Shown here one piece after another: positions 34,221 to 44,790 of a stretch of 64,000 nucleotides of DNA (within the stretch, counting starts at the first letter, position 1; each line of letters begins with the position of its first letter). Position numbers and translations under genes: made by a program. The DNA lies in contig OY725489.1 of the NCBI GenBank assembly GCA_963281255.1, positions 1,860,001 through 1,924,000 of the forward strand, in the 5' to 3' direction. The DNA is from Aphrocallistes beatrix. Taxonomy: Eukaryota > Porifera > Hexactinellida > Sceptrulophora > Aphrocallistidae. Below the pieces are notes generated by a model, which had not been told where the DNA came from, ran no database searches, and saw only the letters and a list, made by a program, of their open reading frames with translations.

Positions 34221-34741
34221 TCTTTTCGAGATATAATTCAAGTTAGTCAAATTACCCTATCAACGCAGGATTATGTGAGCATTCCTTATTTTTCATATTT
34301 CTAAACAATTGGTCCATAGTGAGATTTCTGTAATAATTAGACATTAATAATGCTATTTTAATGGTATAAAACAGGTAAAATAGCCTAAATATGCTCAAAA
34401 CTTGCTAGCTGCGTAATATTATGGAAGAAAAACACATTTGAGAACAGACTCGCGATATATGGTTTAATATGCTAGTAATACATTTCTAATATCTATCGTG
34501 TACTAAGAAACAATTTTTGTTTCATGTCTTGGAATTCTCTATCTATACAATTTCATCCATTGTCCAAAATTATAGCGCTTCCATTGCCATACGTACGGGC
34601 GGTAGAAAGGAAGAATACCTGATCTACCTTGTAAACAATTGATATGTCACCTTGCGTATGGAAGACACACTCCATAGCAGTCATGTATGTACGTATGGTC
34701 ACCTCTTGCTAGTCTTCCTTTTAATCTTATTCTTATTATAT

Positions 34742-35006
34742 CGTATTTGAGATATATTAATATACACATCCTATTAAATTTCAGCTTTCTATCACCTAAA
34801 ATGGCTGAGTTATAGTCGAAAAACTGAAATTTCTAATTATAAATAAGGTGACAATGACGTCATAATTCCATGATGAGTCGTCATTTTCGTCTGAGGTCAG
34901 AACTTAGTGGAGCTATAGCCAAAAGAATCTTACATGTCAAAAATCAGCTTTCTGTGCCAGGTTTTTCTTCATATACATTAATCGAGTTTTAATAGTAAAG
35001 TAAGGA
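34742..35006 (-). mobile_element. Helitron-like family A, truncated
   Basis: Minus-strand copy ending in the complement of TCCTTACTATTAAAACTCG at 35006. The 3' GC-rich half is missing. Confidence 0.7.
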
Positions 35007-35334
35007 TTAGTAGGTAAATTAGGAATTTAAATGACTGGATATAGGTTGACGACTCGAGTAACATATTTTTTATTTGGGATAGTGGTTTCAATTCTGCCGA
35101 TTCCAAGCTTATGAATAAGATACGATTCAGACTTTAATCTAGAAATTGTAATGAAAACAGTGTCTGCAAAAACCCCGACAATGTTACTGATTGCATTCGA
35201 TCAATGTTTTTTTTTAACATCGAGAGTTGCTAATTTTGGCTTCTTTTTGATTCCTAAGACATTTATTATTTTTTTGTGATGTGAAAAAAAGTGCAATTTT
35301 AGGGAATTTTGCAAAATATACCTAATTTGAACTG

Positions 35335-35732
35335 CGAATGAATAACTTTTTCTCATGTCTGAAAATGAATTCAGTGGATTCGTAAAATATTTCTATGGTG
35401 AATGAAAGGTATCTGGTGTTAAATCGTCATGGAACATCAATTATGTAGACAATTTATACAGAAGCAGCGGGACCTGATTTGCAATTTCGCTGCGTGTCAG
35501 GACACATTTTTTATTCACCAAATTCACCATACAAAACACAGTACTATGTCTCAGACTCGAAACATCTTTTTAAATCGTTGAAAGTATTCGAATTACAATC
35601 TCTAAAGACCATAATAACCAAGACTGTTTGAGTATAAGAAATTATATACCCAATGAAGCTTGTAACAGAACTTATTGGTCACCCGGTATATATACACAAA
35701 TATACATTAATCGAGTGTTAATAGTAAGGATT
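35335..35732. mobile_element. Half mariner-type MITE plus Helitron 5' stub
   Basis: 35335-35685 matches the right half of the 30887-31658 family and ends gaacttattggtcaccc. Directly after it, 35698-35730 is a reversed Helitron-like family A 5' end (attaatcgagtgttaatagtaagga) with no body. Confidence 0.55.
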
Positions 35733-37177
35733 AATATGGTATGGTGGAAATAGCTCGCAAAAAAAACGGAAATAGTTCACGTAAAAACCACCACTAATCC
35801 TAATGATAAAAAATATTTCCTAAATCTGCAATTCAAACTATTTCCTTTTTTGAAAAGTCGAACCATTTCCGCATTACCATTAATATCATAGACTCCTTTA
35901 AGTAAGGAATTTCTAATACCCAAATCGAGAGTTGTTAAAACCCTGAGTCGGACTAGGGATTTTGCGAACTCATTCATAAGTCATTTTGGGTGGGGAAATC
36001 CTAAAGGTGTGGATATATTATTTGAATAGAATTGACCCCAAGGCTAAATCGGGTTTAAATAGTAATGGTAGAAGGAGACTAGCGATTAAATTGGTCGAAT
36101 TCTTCTTGATGAAAAATTAAAACTTCATTAAAAAATATTTTAAGATCCATGACTCATCGCTTATGGCACTAGTTGTAAATCGCATACTTGGAGCCAATGG
36201 CTCACACAGAAAAAATTTCCAGACAGGTGAAAGAAAGTGTTCAGAATGGAGAATATTGCGACAAGGAATTCACTTTGTGTTTCGATTCATATAAGAGTAC
36301 TTATTAATATTGTACAACGGTGGGACTGGAATAGCTACGTTTCACATATACGTAACTTTCTAACGTGTTATTAAGACATTCCCCTCTCTATTTCTATTGG
36401 CCCATTATATTGTAAAGATCCGTATTTGTATTGAGACTTCAAAAAAAATGAGTAGCAAAATCCATAGTCTATCAATTGTTATTATCAAAATTGTAGAAAT
36501 GCCGGAGTCCATAGTTTCAAATAGAAAATTGTGGGAATATAAACGTATATAATACGGGCATTGAACTACTCGGAATATAGATAAATGTTTCAATTTGAGA
36601 TATGATTGCCAATTCTAAATACTACACTTTATTTCTGTCAATACATTACAAGTAGTTTTACAGATGTGGATTTCTCATTTTATACTCACAAACTAATTGT
36701 TCTATATAACTGAAAAACTATTATGTATAACTTTTGCAGTTCAAATGCGTTTTGACGCCAAACATGTTTGGCGTCGAAATGCATTTGGACTGCAACAACA
36801 ACAACAACAACAACCATTGACCGATAATGTGACAACATAGCAACGTAGAAATGATACTTTAGGACGAATACAATCAAATCCACTATGAGAGAACAACATC
36901 AAAACACGATGCGTAATTTCGAAAAGTATCTTTTTAAATAGGCTGTGTGCTAATCTGTCAGATATGAAAATAATAGTATAAGAATTACACTATCGCTATT
37001 TGTCGGTTTGTGGATCTGTATTCTATCAAATTTGGAAGTGTATTGAAAATGTTTTACTTGAACTATTGATTTTGATAGAACGATAAAATCATGTGATATT
37101 ACGAGTGCCGTCCAAAAGGTTTCTTGATTAATTAATATTAATTATGATGTTGCATACGTTACTAAATTAGCTGCATA
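35733..37177. other. Intergenic upstream of CFAP52
   Basis: Mostly unique AT-rich DNA. A near-perfect palindrome centred on ACATGT lies at 36743-36790 (gacgccaaacatgtttggcgtc core) and is followed by (CAA)7. The last few hundred bases should contain the CFAP52 promoter; no TATA box was assigned. Confidence 0.45.
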
Positions 37178-40100
37178 ATGGACTCAAGGGCAGCTACACG
37201 AGACGGTGCCCCCTCTGCTCAGGAAGGCCCAATCGATCCAGAGGATAACATCCAACCACAGAAGTCCCCCGTCCCTACACAGCCAGAGGGTAGCGACAAG
37301 AAAGAACTGATAGAACTGCAGCTGGTGCGCATGATGGGGTTCGAAGGTAAGATTGCTGGAGGTCTGATCTGCCATCCTGACGGAGTGCACCTGCTCTACG
37401 CACTCGGCTCTACCATCATCATACTCGACATGAATGACAACAGCCAGAGCTTCCTCAGAGGACACAGCAACAACGTGTCTTGCATTGCCGTGAACAAGAA
37501 TGGAGATAAGATCGCGTCAGGTTATTTAATGTCATGATAACCTACATTTATATACTAGTACTTGTATTCTAACTGGACAAGAGTTTTTTAAAATTTAAGA
37601 CCAAAATACATCATACAAAGTTGTGAAATGGTGAAATGGTGAAATGGTGAAATATTCATGGAAAAAAATGCACTTAAACTGTAATGGAGATTTTAATTCA
37701 GTTTTAATCCTTACAATGTTTTATATAACCCCGCTGCCACATTGTGTCACTCCTCTCCTACATATCTGTTGAAGAGTTTGTATTAGTGATGATGCACTTG
37801 TATGTCAATAGAAATTTAATATTTAGAATATGATTTTATATTTGGAGATCTGCTTCAGGGTGATTGCTCCATCAATAGTTATCTTTTGAACCACAAATAC
37901 TTCGTCCGAGTAGTAACAGTGGTTATAGGATGGAACAGAAGCCTGTTATTAAACTAGAATACGCTTATCTTATATATTAAAATGCTAGGATTTTTTTTTT
38001 TTTGTGTGTGTTTGTCCGAATTGATTGAAGAATTGGGAAGTCGTAGGGGTGTGAAAATTTGCATGTAGGTGTCAAATGATATACCTACGATCAAGTTCTA
38101 AGATCTAAGCGAAATTTTCACACCTCTGCAAAAAAAATGGAAAACAATTTTTCACACCTTTTCTATACAAAATAAATGACTACACTATTACAATAGAAAT
38201 CATTGTACAAGTACGACACTACAATAAATAGATCGTCATTGTTATTAATACAAAGCCACAACTTATGTTTGATATCTTAAATGTATAATAGTGTATGGCT
38301 ATAAAAAAGATTATCTGCATATTTTCACACCATTTGATGAATTTTGAAAATAATGCTAGAGACTAGCTTCCAACGGGTGACTTGGGGTTTTTAGGGGTGT
38401 AGATTTCGAATATCATATTTTCAGATCGATATGATAAATTATTTGTTTACTTTTGTTTACAATAGATACATAAAGTAAACAAATTACAAAAATAGGCTAG
38501 AGACTAGCTTCCAACGGTTGACATGGGGTTTTTAGTGGTGTAGATTTCGAATATTATATTTTCAGATAGAAATGATAAATTAATCGTATACTTTTGTTTA
38601 CAATATGCATATAAAGTAAAAAATTCCCAAAATAGGTTAGATTGAGCAACTTCAGGCGCCCGCAGGGAGACTCTGCGGACACGTAGTGTCCGCAAGCCGC
38701 GCAGCGCAAGCAAGCGAAGCGCGCTTGTAGTATATAAAACTTAATACTTTTCTCAATCAATAAATTGAATTGTCCCCCAGATGTCCGATATGTCTTCATG
38801 GTGCTCAAAAAGCGAGATGGCTCATCCTGATACGCCTCACTTGCCACATACATAAGCAATTCATAGAATATTCATTCATTAAATTAAAAATCTTTAAATT
38901 TTCCCCACGATCACCTCTCCTTCAACAACGGTATTAAGAAATATCTGATGAGTCAAACTAAAGACCTATTTACATTATGAGTGAGAATTTGGTTAATAAG
39001 TGTAACATCTGTGAGAAGTGTAGCTAGAATGGAGTAATATACTATACTATTGATTTACTATTTGCAGGTCAAGTGACATACATGGGATTCAAAGCAGATG
39101 TCATCCTATGGGACTTCAGCAGCAGGAGTATGATGGCAAGATTCAGCCTGCATAAAGTGAAAGTTCAAGCTCTCGCCTTCTCACCAAACGACCTGTACCT
39201 AGCCACGTTAGGAGGGAGAGACGACGGGACCATAGTCTTGTGGAATTTGGAGAAGTTAGTTTCCAAACGATACTTTGCTTACTATGAATATTCCAAATGA
39301 TTAGTATAGTCGCGAACAGAGAGAATTTGGATCTCAACAGATGGTTACATAATTAGAGTACTCCTGTCAAACCTCCAGTAATGAACACCTATTAGTGAAC
39401 TATAGAGAGGAGTTCATTAGAGAGAGGAGTTCATTATAGAGAGGAGTTCATTATAGAAAGGAGTTCATTATAGAAAGGAGTTCATTATAGAAAGGAGTTC
39501 ATTATAGAGAGGAGTTCATTAGAGAGAGGAGTTCATTATAGAGAGGAGTTCATTATAGAAAGGAGTTCATTATAGAAAGGAGTTCATTATAGAGAGGAGT
39601 TCATTATAGAGAGGAGTTCATTATAGAAAGGAGTTCATTATAGAGAGGAGTTCATTATAGAAAGGAGTTCATTATAGAGAGGAGTTCATTATAGAAAGGA
39701 GTTCATTATAGAGAGGAGTTCATTAGAGAGAGGAGTTCATTAGAGAGAGGAGTTCATTAGAGAGAGGAGTTCATTAGAGAGAGGAGTTCATTATAGTGAT
39801 GAGTTCATTATAGAAAGGAGTTCATTATAGAAAGGAGTTCATTATAGAGAGGAGTTCATTTTAGAGAGGTTTCACATCGAAAGGTTATATGCACGTGATT
39901 GTGTGTAGGCTGGACAGCATCTGTGGAGCTCCTGCAGCCATGCAGAGAGCAGGCTGTGCGTACACCGTAGCGTTCAGTAGAGAGAAAGACGTGGTTTTCT
40001 TCACTGTGGGTGACCACACGCTGCGAGTGTGGGAACTAGACCTAGATAACAGGAAGATCCACCCCACTGACTGCGATCTAGGGCTGATTAAACGGGTCAG

Positions 40101-42159
40101 CAAGTGTCTGGTGCCTTCTCTCGATGACAGCTACCTGCTGACAGGCACCACCACCGGAGACATAGTACAGATTAACACTACCTCTAGAGTCCTGCACGGG
40201 TTCGGACCTCAGAAGCATAAGTACCCTCTAGGTACGTATGTCAGTGACTTGTACTGTGCTTCTTTCATTCAGTTAGTGATGCAGCACTCGCCTGAATTGG
40301 TTTTTAGTGTCTCTACTCTCTAAATCGTTCATTTTGATTCGATTCTAAAAATGTCGGTCGACAGACTCATGATAACATTTAAACACCAACCAGGGATGTT
40401 AAATTATGCATACAGTGGAATTCGCTTATTAGCAACTCGAGTTTTGCTCATAAGGGAACAGAATTAACATAAAAGCTTCACCTGGGACCTGAAAATTGGT
40501 TGCTAATAGAGCAATATTGCTAATAAGCGAATTCCACTGTAAGACATAGTTATATACACTTCTTTTTCAAAATCCTCCTGAAAGCGAATAAAATATTCGG
40601 AATTAACATTCCGAATATTTTATTTTCTTTCAGGAGTATTTTGCCAATATTTATATTGAAAAATACTCGTAGAGCTATAGAAGAACAAAATTACGACATA
40701 CGTAGGATATAGACGATGTTACTTGACATACTCCTAAGGAATCGAGGCCCTCTGCAAGCTGGAGAGCGGAGAGCTGCTGGCAGGTACCGGAAAGGGAGTA
40801 GTGGCACTTCTGAACAGCGAGACCTTCAAGAAGATCCGGTCTGCCACCATAGAGGGAGCTGTCACATCTCTCTCCTTGCATCCGAGTGGAGATATGTGCT
40901 TCATAGGCACGGACAGGTGTCGGATGTACAAGATGAGTCTGGCCGAATTCCAGCCAGAGCTGGTTAAGCTCAGTCAGTCCTCAGCCGTGACGGACGTTTG
41001 TTTCCCCGCACAACGCAACGAACTGTTCGTGACTAGCGGGAAGGAGAACATACACATCTGGCACACTCTCAGCGGGAACGAGCTGCTCCGGATAACTCTG
41101 CCCAACCTCCTGTGTCAGGCTGTGGTAGTGCAGCCGGATGGGAAGGCTATCATATCGGGATGGGAGGATGGGAAAATACGGAGTTTCATGCCTGAGTCAG
41201 GTGAGCTGTTGTATACATTCTCAAAACTACACCCTAGCAACGAAAATATATACATACATCCAACTAATAGCAAGCGAATTTCGGGGGAATATTAACTTCA
41301 CTCTAATTGTTTGAAGTTGCCTGTTGTGAAGAGAAGTCCACAAGCGCTAATAACTCTGATCTTAGTGATGTAAAGTAGACAATCATTGCCTTAAGAGACT
41401 GGCCTCTATTGAGTATTTTTCTAGGCCGTCCTATGTACACAATTCAGGACGCTCACAACAAAGGAGTGACGGCCATCTCCATGACTTCAGATTCCAGACG
41501 TATCATATCAGGAGGAGGGGAAGGACAGGTGAGGGTGTGGGAAGTTAACAAGAAGGTTCAGAGTCTGAAGGAATCAATGAAGGAACACAAAGGTCCCGTT
41601 ACCTCCATACGCGTCAAGAGTAACGACAAGGAGTGTGTCAGTGCCTCTGCCGACGGGACCTGTATCATCTGGGACCTGACGCGATTTGTCAGGAATCAGG
41701 TAGCAACGAATGATTGTATTAGTGTATCTGAATGCACTAAATGCACTTAGATATACTACCGACTGTATTAACAGGACTCTAATCTTGTTTCAGGTCATCT
41801 TCGCTAACACTATGTTTCGAGCAGTGGGTTACGGGCTGAATGAATGCCAAATAATCACTTCTGGGACAGACCGTAAGGTAGCTTATTGGGAAGTGTTTGA
41901 TGGCAGTCAGGTGAGGGAGGTAGATGGGTCTAAGTCCTCTGCTCTCAACACGTTGGATGTGTCTTTGGACGGAGAATACTTCGTCACTGGGGGAGATGAC
42001 AGGGTCATCAAGGTGTGGAGGTACATGGAAGGGGAGCTAGTGGGGTATGGGATAGGCCACAGCGGGGAGGTTAGCAAGCTGGTCCTGTGTCCACAGCAGA
42101 AGTACATCGTGAGTGTGAGTGCTGATGGAGGTATTCTTATTTGGAATTACTTGAAATAG
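37178..42159 (+). CDS. CFAP52: CFAP52 (WDR16) cilia/flagella WD-repeat protein
   Basis: Six exons, 37178-37520, 39068-39254, 39909-40231, 40739-41200, 41425-41699 and 41794-42159, all GT-AG and phase-consistent, give 651 residues. Characteristic segments: GHSNNVSCIAVN, ASGQVTYMGFKADVILWD across the first junction, LHKVKVQALAFSPNDLYL, RVWELDLDNRKI, TGTTTGDI, ISGGGEGQVRVW, SASADGTCIIWDL, ITSGTDRKVAYWEVFDG and VSVSADGGILIWNY. These are the two WD40 propellers of CFAP52, a microtubule inner protein of ciliary doublets. The N terminus has about 40 extra acidic/proline-rich residues compared with the human protein (620 aa). Neighbouring ARMC2 is also a ciliary gene. Introns 1, 2 and 3 hold repeats. 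Confidence 0.95.
37968..38728 (+). mobile_element. Helitron-like family B, copy 1
   Basis: Starts TCTTATATATTAAAATGC, has a T-rich/(GT)n tract, then ccgaattgattgaagaa, and ends in the same GC-rich hairpin tail as family A (cgcaagccgcgcagcgcaagcaagcg...gcttgt). Inside, a ~140-bp unit is duplicated in tandem (from 38354 and from 38500, each starting gctagagactagcttccaacg). A 9-bp repeat (gtgaaatgg x4) lies just upstream at 37623-37650. In CFAP52 intron 1. Confidence 0.7.
39363..39876 (+). repeat. 17-bp minisatellite inside a Tigger-type MITE
   Basis: About 27 units of a 17-bp repeat (ttcattatagagaggag and variants) at 39411-39870, in CFAP52 intron 2. The outer edges (tgtcaaacctccagtaatgaac and ttttagagaggtttcaca) are complementary in the style of CAGTGAAACCTC Tigger ends, and the repeat unit is the same sequence as the subterminal part of the right end. 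The array therefore looks like an expansion of a MITE terminus. The array ends about 38 bp before the exon 3 acceptor. Confidence 0.85.
40413..40539. mobile_element. Tigger-type MITE (CAGTGGAATTCGC)
   Basis: Ends CAGTGGAATTCGCTTATTAGC and complement, TA on both sides, 127 bp, in CFAP52 intron 3. A separate hairpin follows at 40571-40636 (cctgaaagcgaataaaatattcgg / complement), with few mismatches. Confidence 0.85.
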
Positions 42160-42639
42160 ATCCTACTTACAGCTACCCTATCGCTTATCATCACTTCACT
42201 GTTCTTAATCCTATGTTATGTTACGTACATGCAGAATATACAATATTCAATCAAATATTATTAAACGCAATTATTATAATCTGACTTTTCTAAAATACAT
42301 AGTATATAAGCCTGGGTAGGGCTGGGGCACCAAGACTGGGGGGTAAGGTGATATGATGGGTCTAGAACCACCCAAATATTTTTAGGGTGAGTTTAACCAC
42401 CCTGATTTTCTCCATAAGTTCTATCAATATATACTTTTGATGCCTATAATTTTAGCGTAATAATTACTGTTGTTTATCTTCTATCGAATTTATTTGGCAG
42501 TGATGGAGATAGACTTTGACGCCTCTCTAGATTTCTCAAGAGCATTTATGTAAAGTCGTTTTGTTCTAGTACTTTTCTTAGCCGAGAAAATTTCATTTTC
42601 AAATTTAAAAAATATCATACACCCCAAGTGACCAGCATT

Positions 42640-42900
42640 TTGAAAAGACCAGTTTTAACACAGTCAAAATATAATTAGACCATAAATCAAAAACCGTATA
42701 CGATAGACCTTTAAATGTATTAGTATTACCATATACAAATATTATATCAGAGTATCCAATTCAGCTGTCAAAAATTAGGTCATGTGATTGCACAATAGGC
42801 TCTTTATAGATCGAAAAATTCTGTTGTTCTAGCTCATTTAAAACATCATTATCTGTATTTTTAATGCTGGTTTTTTTTTCTAGAACAATAGGAAGGCTTT
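42640..42900 (+). repeat. Dispersed repeat R2, copy 2
   Basis: Direct repeat of 30600-30886 with scattered differences. The flanking 42160-42639 holds the CFAP52 3' end and nothing else recognised. Confidence 0.55.
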
Positions 42901-42986
42901 AATCCAAAAAATCTGAAAATCTTAATTGGAATGTCTATGCATTCCTCAGTTGCTATGAAAAAAAAATTGAATGTTTAATTAAGCCA

Positions 42987-43124
42987 GCGGTGGGCAACCT
43001 GGGGCCCGCGTGTTAGTGATTGTAATACAATATGAGCCCGCCTAATTTTGGTGTGAAATTGATGTTGAATATCAATATATTTTCTATAATCATTATATAA
43101 CGATTCAATTTATTTTACTTAGTT
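42987..43124. mobile_element. hAT-type end, truncated
   Basis: Starts CAGCGGTGGGCAACCTGGGG, a common form of hAT terminus. The opposite end is absent; the next recognised sequence is the Helitron-like element at 43125. Confidence 0.5.
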
Positions 43125-43678
43125 ACAAGCGCGCTTCGCTTGCTTGCGCTGCGCGGCTGGCAGACACTTCGTGTCCGCCGGAGGCTCCCTTCGGTCGCCT
43201 GGAGGTGACATTGGTTAATTATAAGGGAGATATCATCTCTAAATATGTCCATCTTAGATTTAAAATCGATATCACTCGAAAAAACACCAAAATTATCAAT
43301 TTAAAAATTTTGATGCGTAATGATGACGTCATAACAGAGTGATGAGTCATCGTATTAGGATGAGAGTTGTACCATATGTGAAATATGTTAGTATACAGAT
43401 TTTATTAAAATTTCAGCCTTATATCTCCTATAATGGCTGAGTTATGCCCGAATAACTGTGTTGCTTAACTTTTAAAAATGTGACAATGACGTCATAATTC
43501 CATGATGAGTCGACATTTTGCTCTGAACTCAGAACTTACTGGAGCCATAGCCAAAAAACTCCCACATGCCAAAAATCAGCTTTCAACGCCTGGCAGTTTC
43601 TTCAATCAATTCGTTACAGATATATAGTATATATATATATACACAAACAAACAATAAATCGAGTTTTAATAGTAAGGA
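43125..43678 (-). mobile_element. Helitron-like family A, full copy
   Basis: Runs from the complement of the GC-rich tail (acaagcgcgcttcgcttgc) to the complement of TCCTTACTATTAAAACTCG at 43678, with the (TA)n tract near 43620-43640. Apparently full length, about 554 bp. Confidence 0.8.
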
Positions 43679-43774
43679 TTTTTGCTTTTTTTAGTTACAT
43701 TGCTTCTCGTAGACACTAAAACACTAAATACACTAAATTGCACCATCACACACTAAATTGTGACACTAAATTGC

Positions 43775-43981
43775 ACCATTCAATCCGCAAACTATCACTT
43801 CCTATATGATATTAATATTGTTCCTGTGTCTATTTTCTGAGTTATCTAGGATTTTATCACGATCTATAGAGAAGTAATGAGATGAGACAAAATCCTAGAC
43901 AACTCAGAAAATATTGAAAATAGACACGGGTACAGTATTAGTATTATCATATAGGAAGTGATATTTTGCGGATTGAATGGT
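43775..43981. mobile_element. 207-bp inverted-repeat MITE
   Basis: Arms of about 85 bp begin accattcaatccgcaaa and pair with tttgcggattgaatggt. The loop region contains gatctatagagaag. It ends 20 bp before the OTU transposon. Confidence 0.7.
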
Positions 43982-44000
43982 ATAATTTCTTAGGTGTCTA

Positions 44001-44511
44001 TACGAGTGTTATCTTAGCGGCCGATTCAGCGGCGGATTCGCATGTCACGTTCAAATATGAATAACTCAGCAAGCATATGTCGTAGATGAAATCTAATTGC
44101 ACCATTGTGTAGAGGAGCATTGGTGCATTCATATTTGATATATGAAATTTTAATATCCCGCGTGATGAGTAAGCAGTGACACTTTTAGTCCATGTCACGT
44201 ATCTGGTGGAACAAGTCAGTAAATATGAATGGTAGCAATTAGCCCTTTTAACCACATGAAGATGAGCTTTGGTGCACCCCTGAAATCCATTTTCAAGACT
44301 AAATTCGGAAAACCTACTAAATGGCAGGGGGCCAAAGTTTGTATTTACTAGTTTGGTAATAGGCATAACTTCATACTGGTATCCAACTAGGATGTGATCT
44401 AGACAAACTTAGCTATTTATCCATAGTTATCTACGCTCTTGATGAATGTCACTGAATTTGTTTACACAATTGATGCATAATTCCTGGTCAATTCATAATT
44501 AATTAAATATT
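44001..44511 (+). repeat. Left 511-bp terminal inverted repeat
   Basis: Pairs with 49371-49881. Contains a minus-strand open stretch of 122 codons that is repeated identically in the right arm; this reflects arm identity, not a gene. Confidence 0.9.
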
Positions 44512-44608
44512 CCTTCTTTTTTATATTTGATCCCAGCCTAATTAGTATATATAATTTTTTTTTTTTTCGAACTAACATTATTCAAACTTGACGTTTTCAT
44601 ACATTTTT

Positions 44609-44704
44609 TTTCGCATTTCGCATTTCGCATTTCGCATTTCGCATTTCGCATTTCGCATTTCGCATTTCGCATTTCGCATTTCGCATTTCGCATTTCGCAT
44701 TTCG
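44609..44704 (+). repeat. ATTTCGC heptamer array
   Basis: About 14 near-perfect copies of a 7-bp unit (gcatttc) lie 100 bp inside the left arm and about 90 bp before the transposase start. No equivalent array is present next to the right arm. It could be a subterminal transposase-binding array or a plain microsatellite. Confidence 0.9.
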
Positions 44705-44790
44705 TAATTTGCATTCCGCATTTCCATATCGTTCGCTTTTTTCTTCTCGATTTTTCCTCTGACTACTTCCATAATTCTAAGTCAGAAAAG

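Noticed and set aside
39400..39870. Direct repeats resembling a CRISPR array
   Set aside because: Units are 17 bp and contiguous without spacers, inside an intron of an animal gene; it is a minisatellite.
43998..44366. A 122-codon frame repeated identically at 49516-49881
   Set aside because: It lies wholly in the terminal inverted repeats. The identity follows from the arms, and it resembles no protein family.
44578..44772. Frame with repeated EMRNAKC
   Set aside because: Translation of the ATTTCGC heptamer array on the minus strand.
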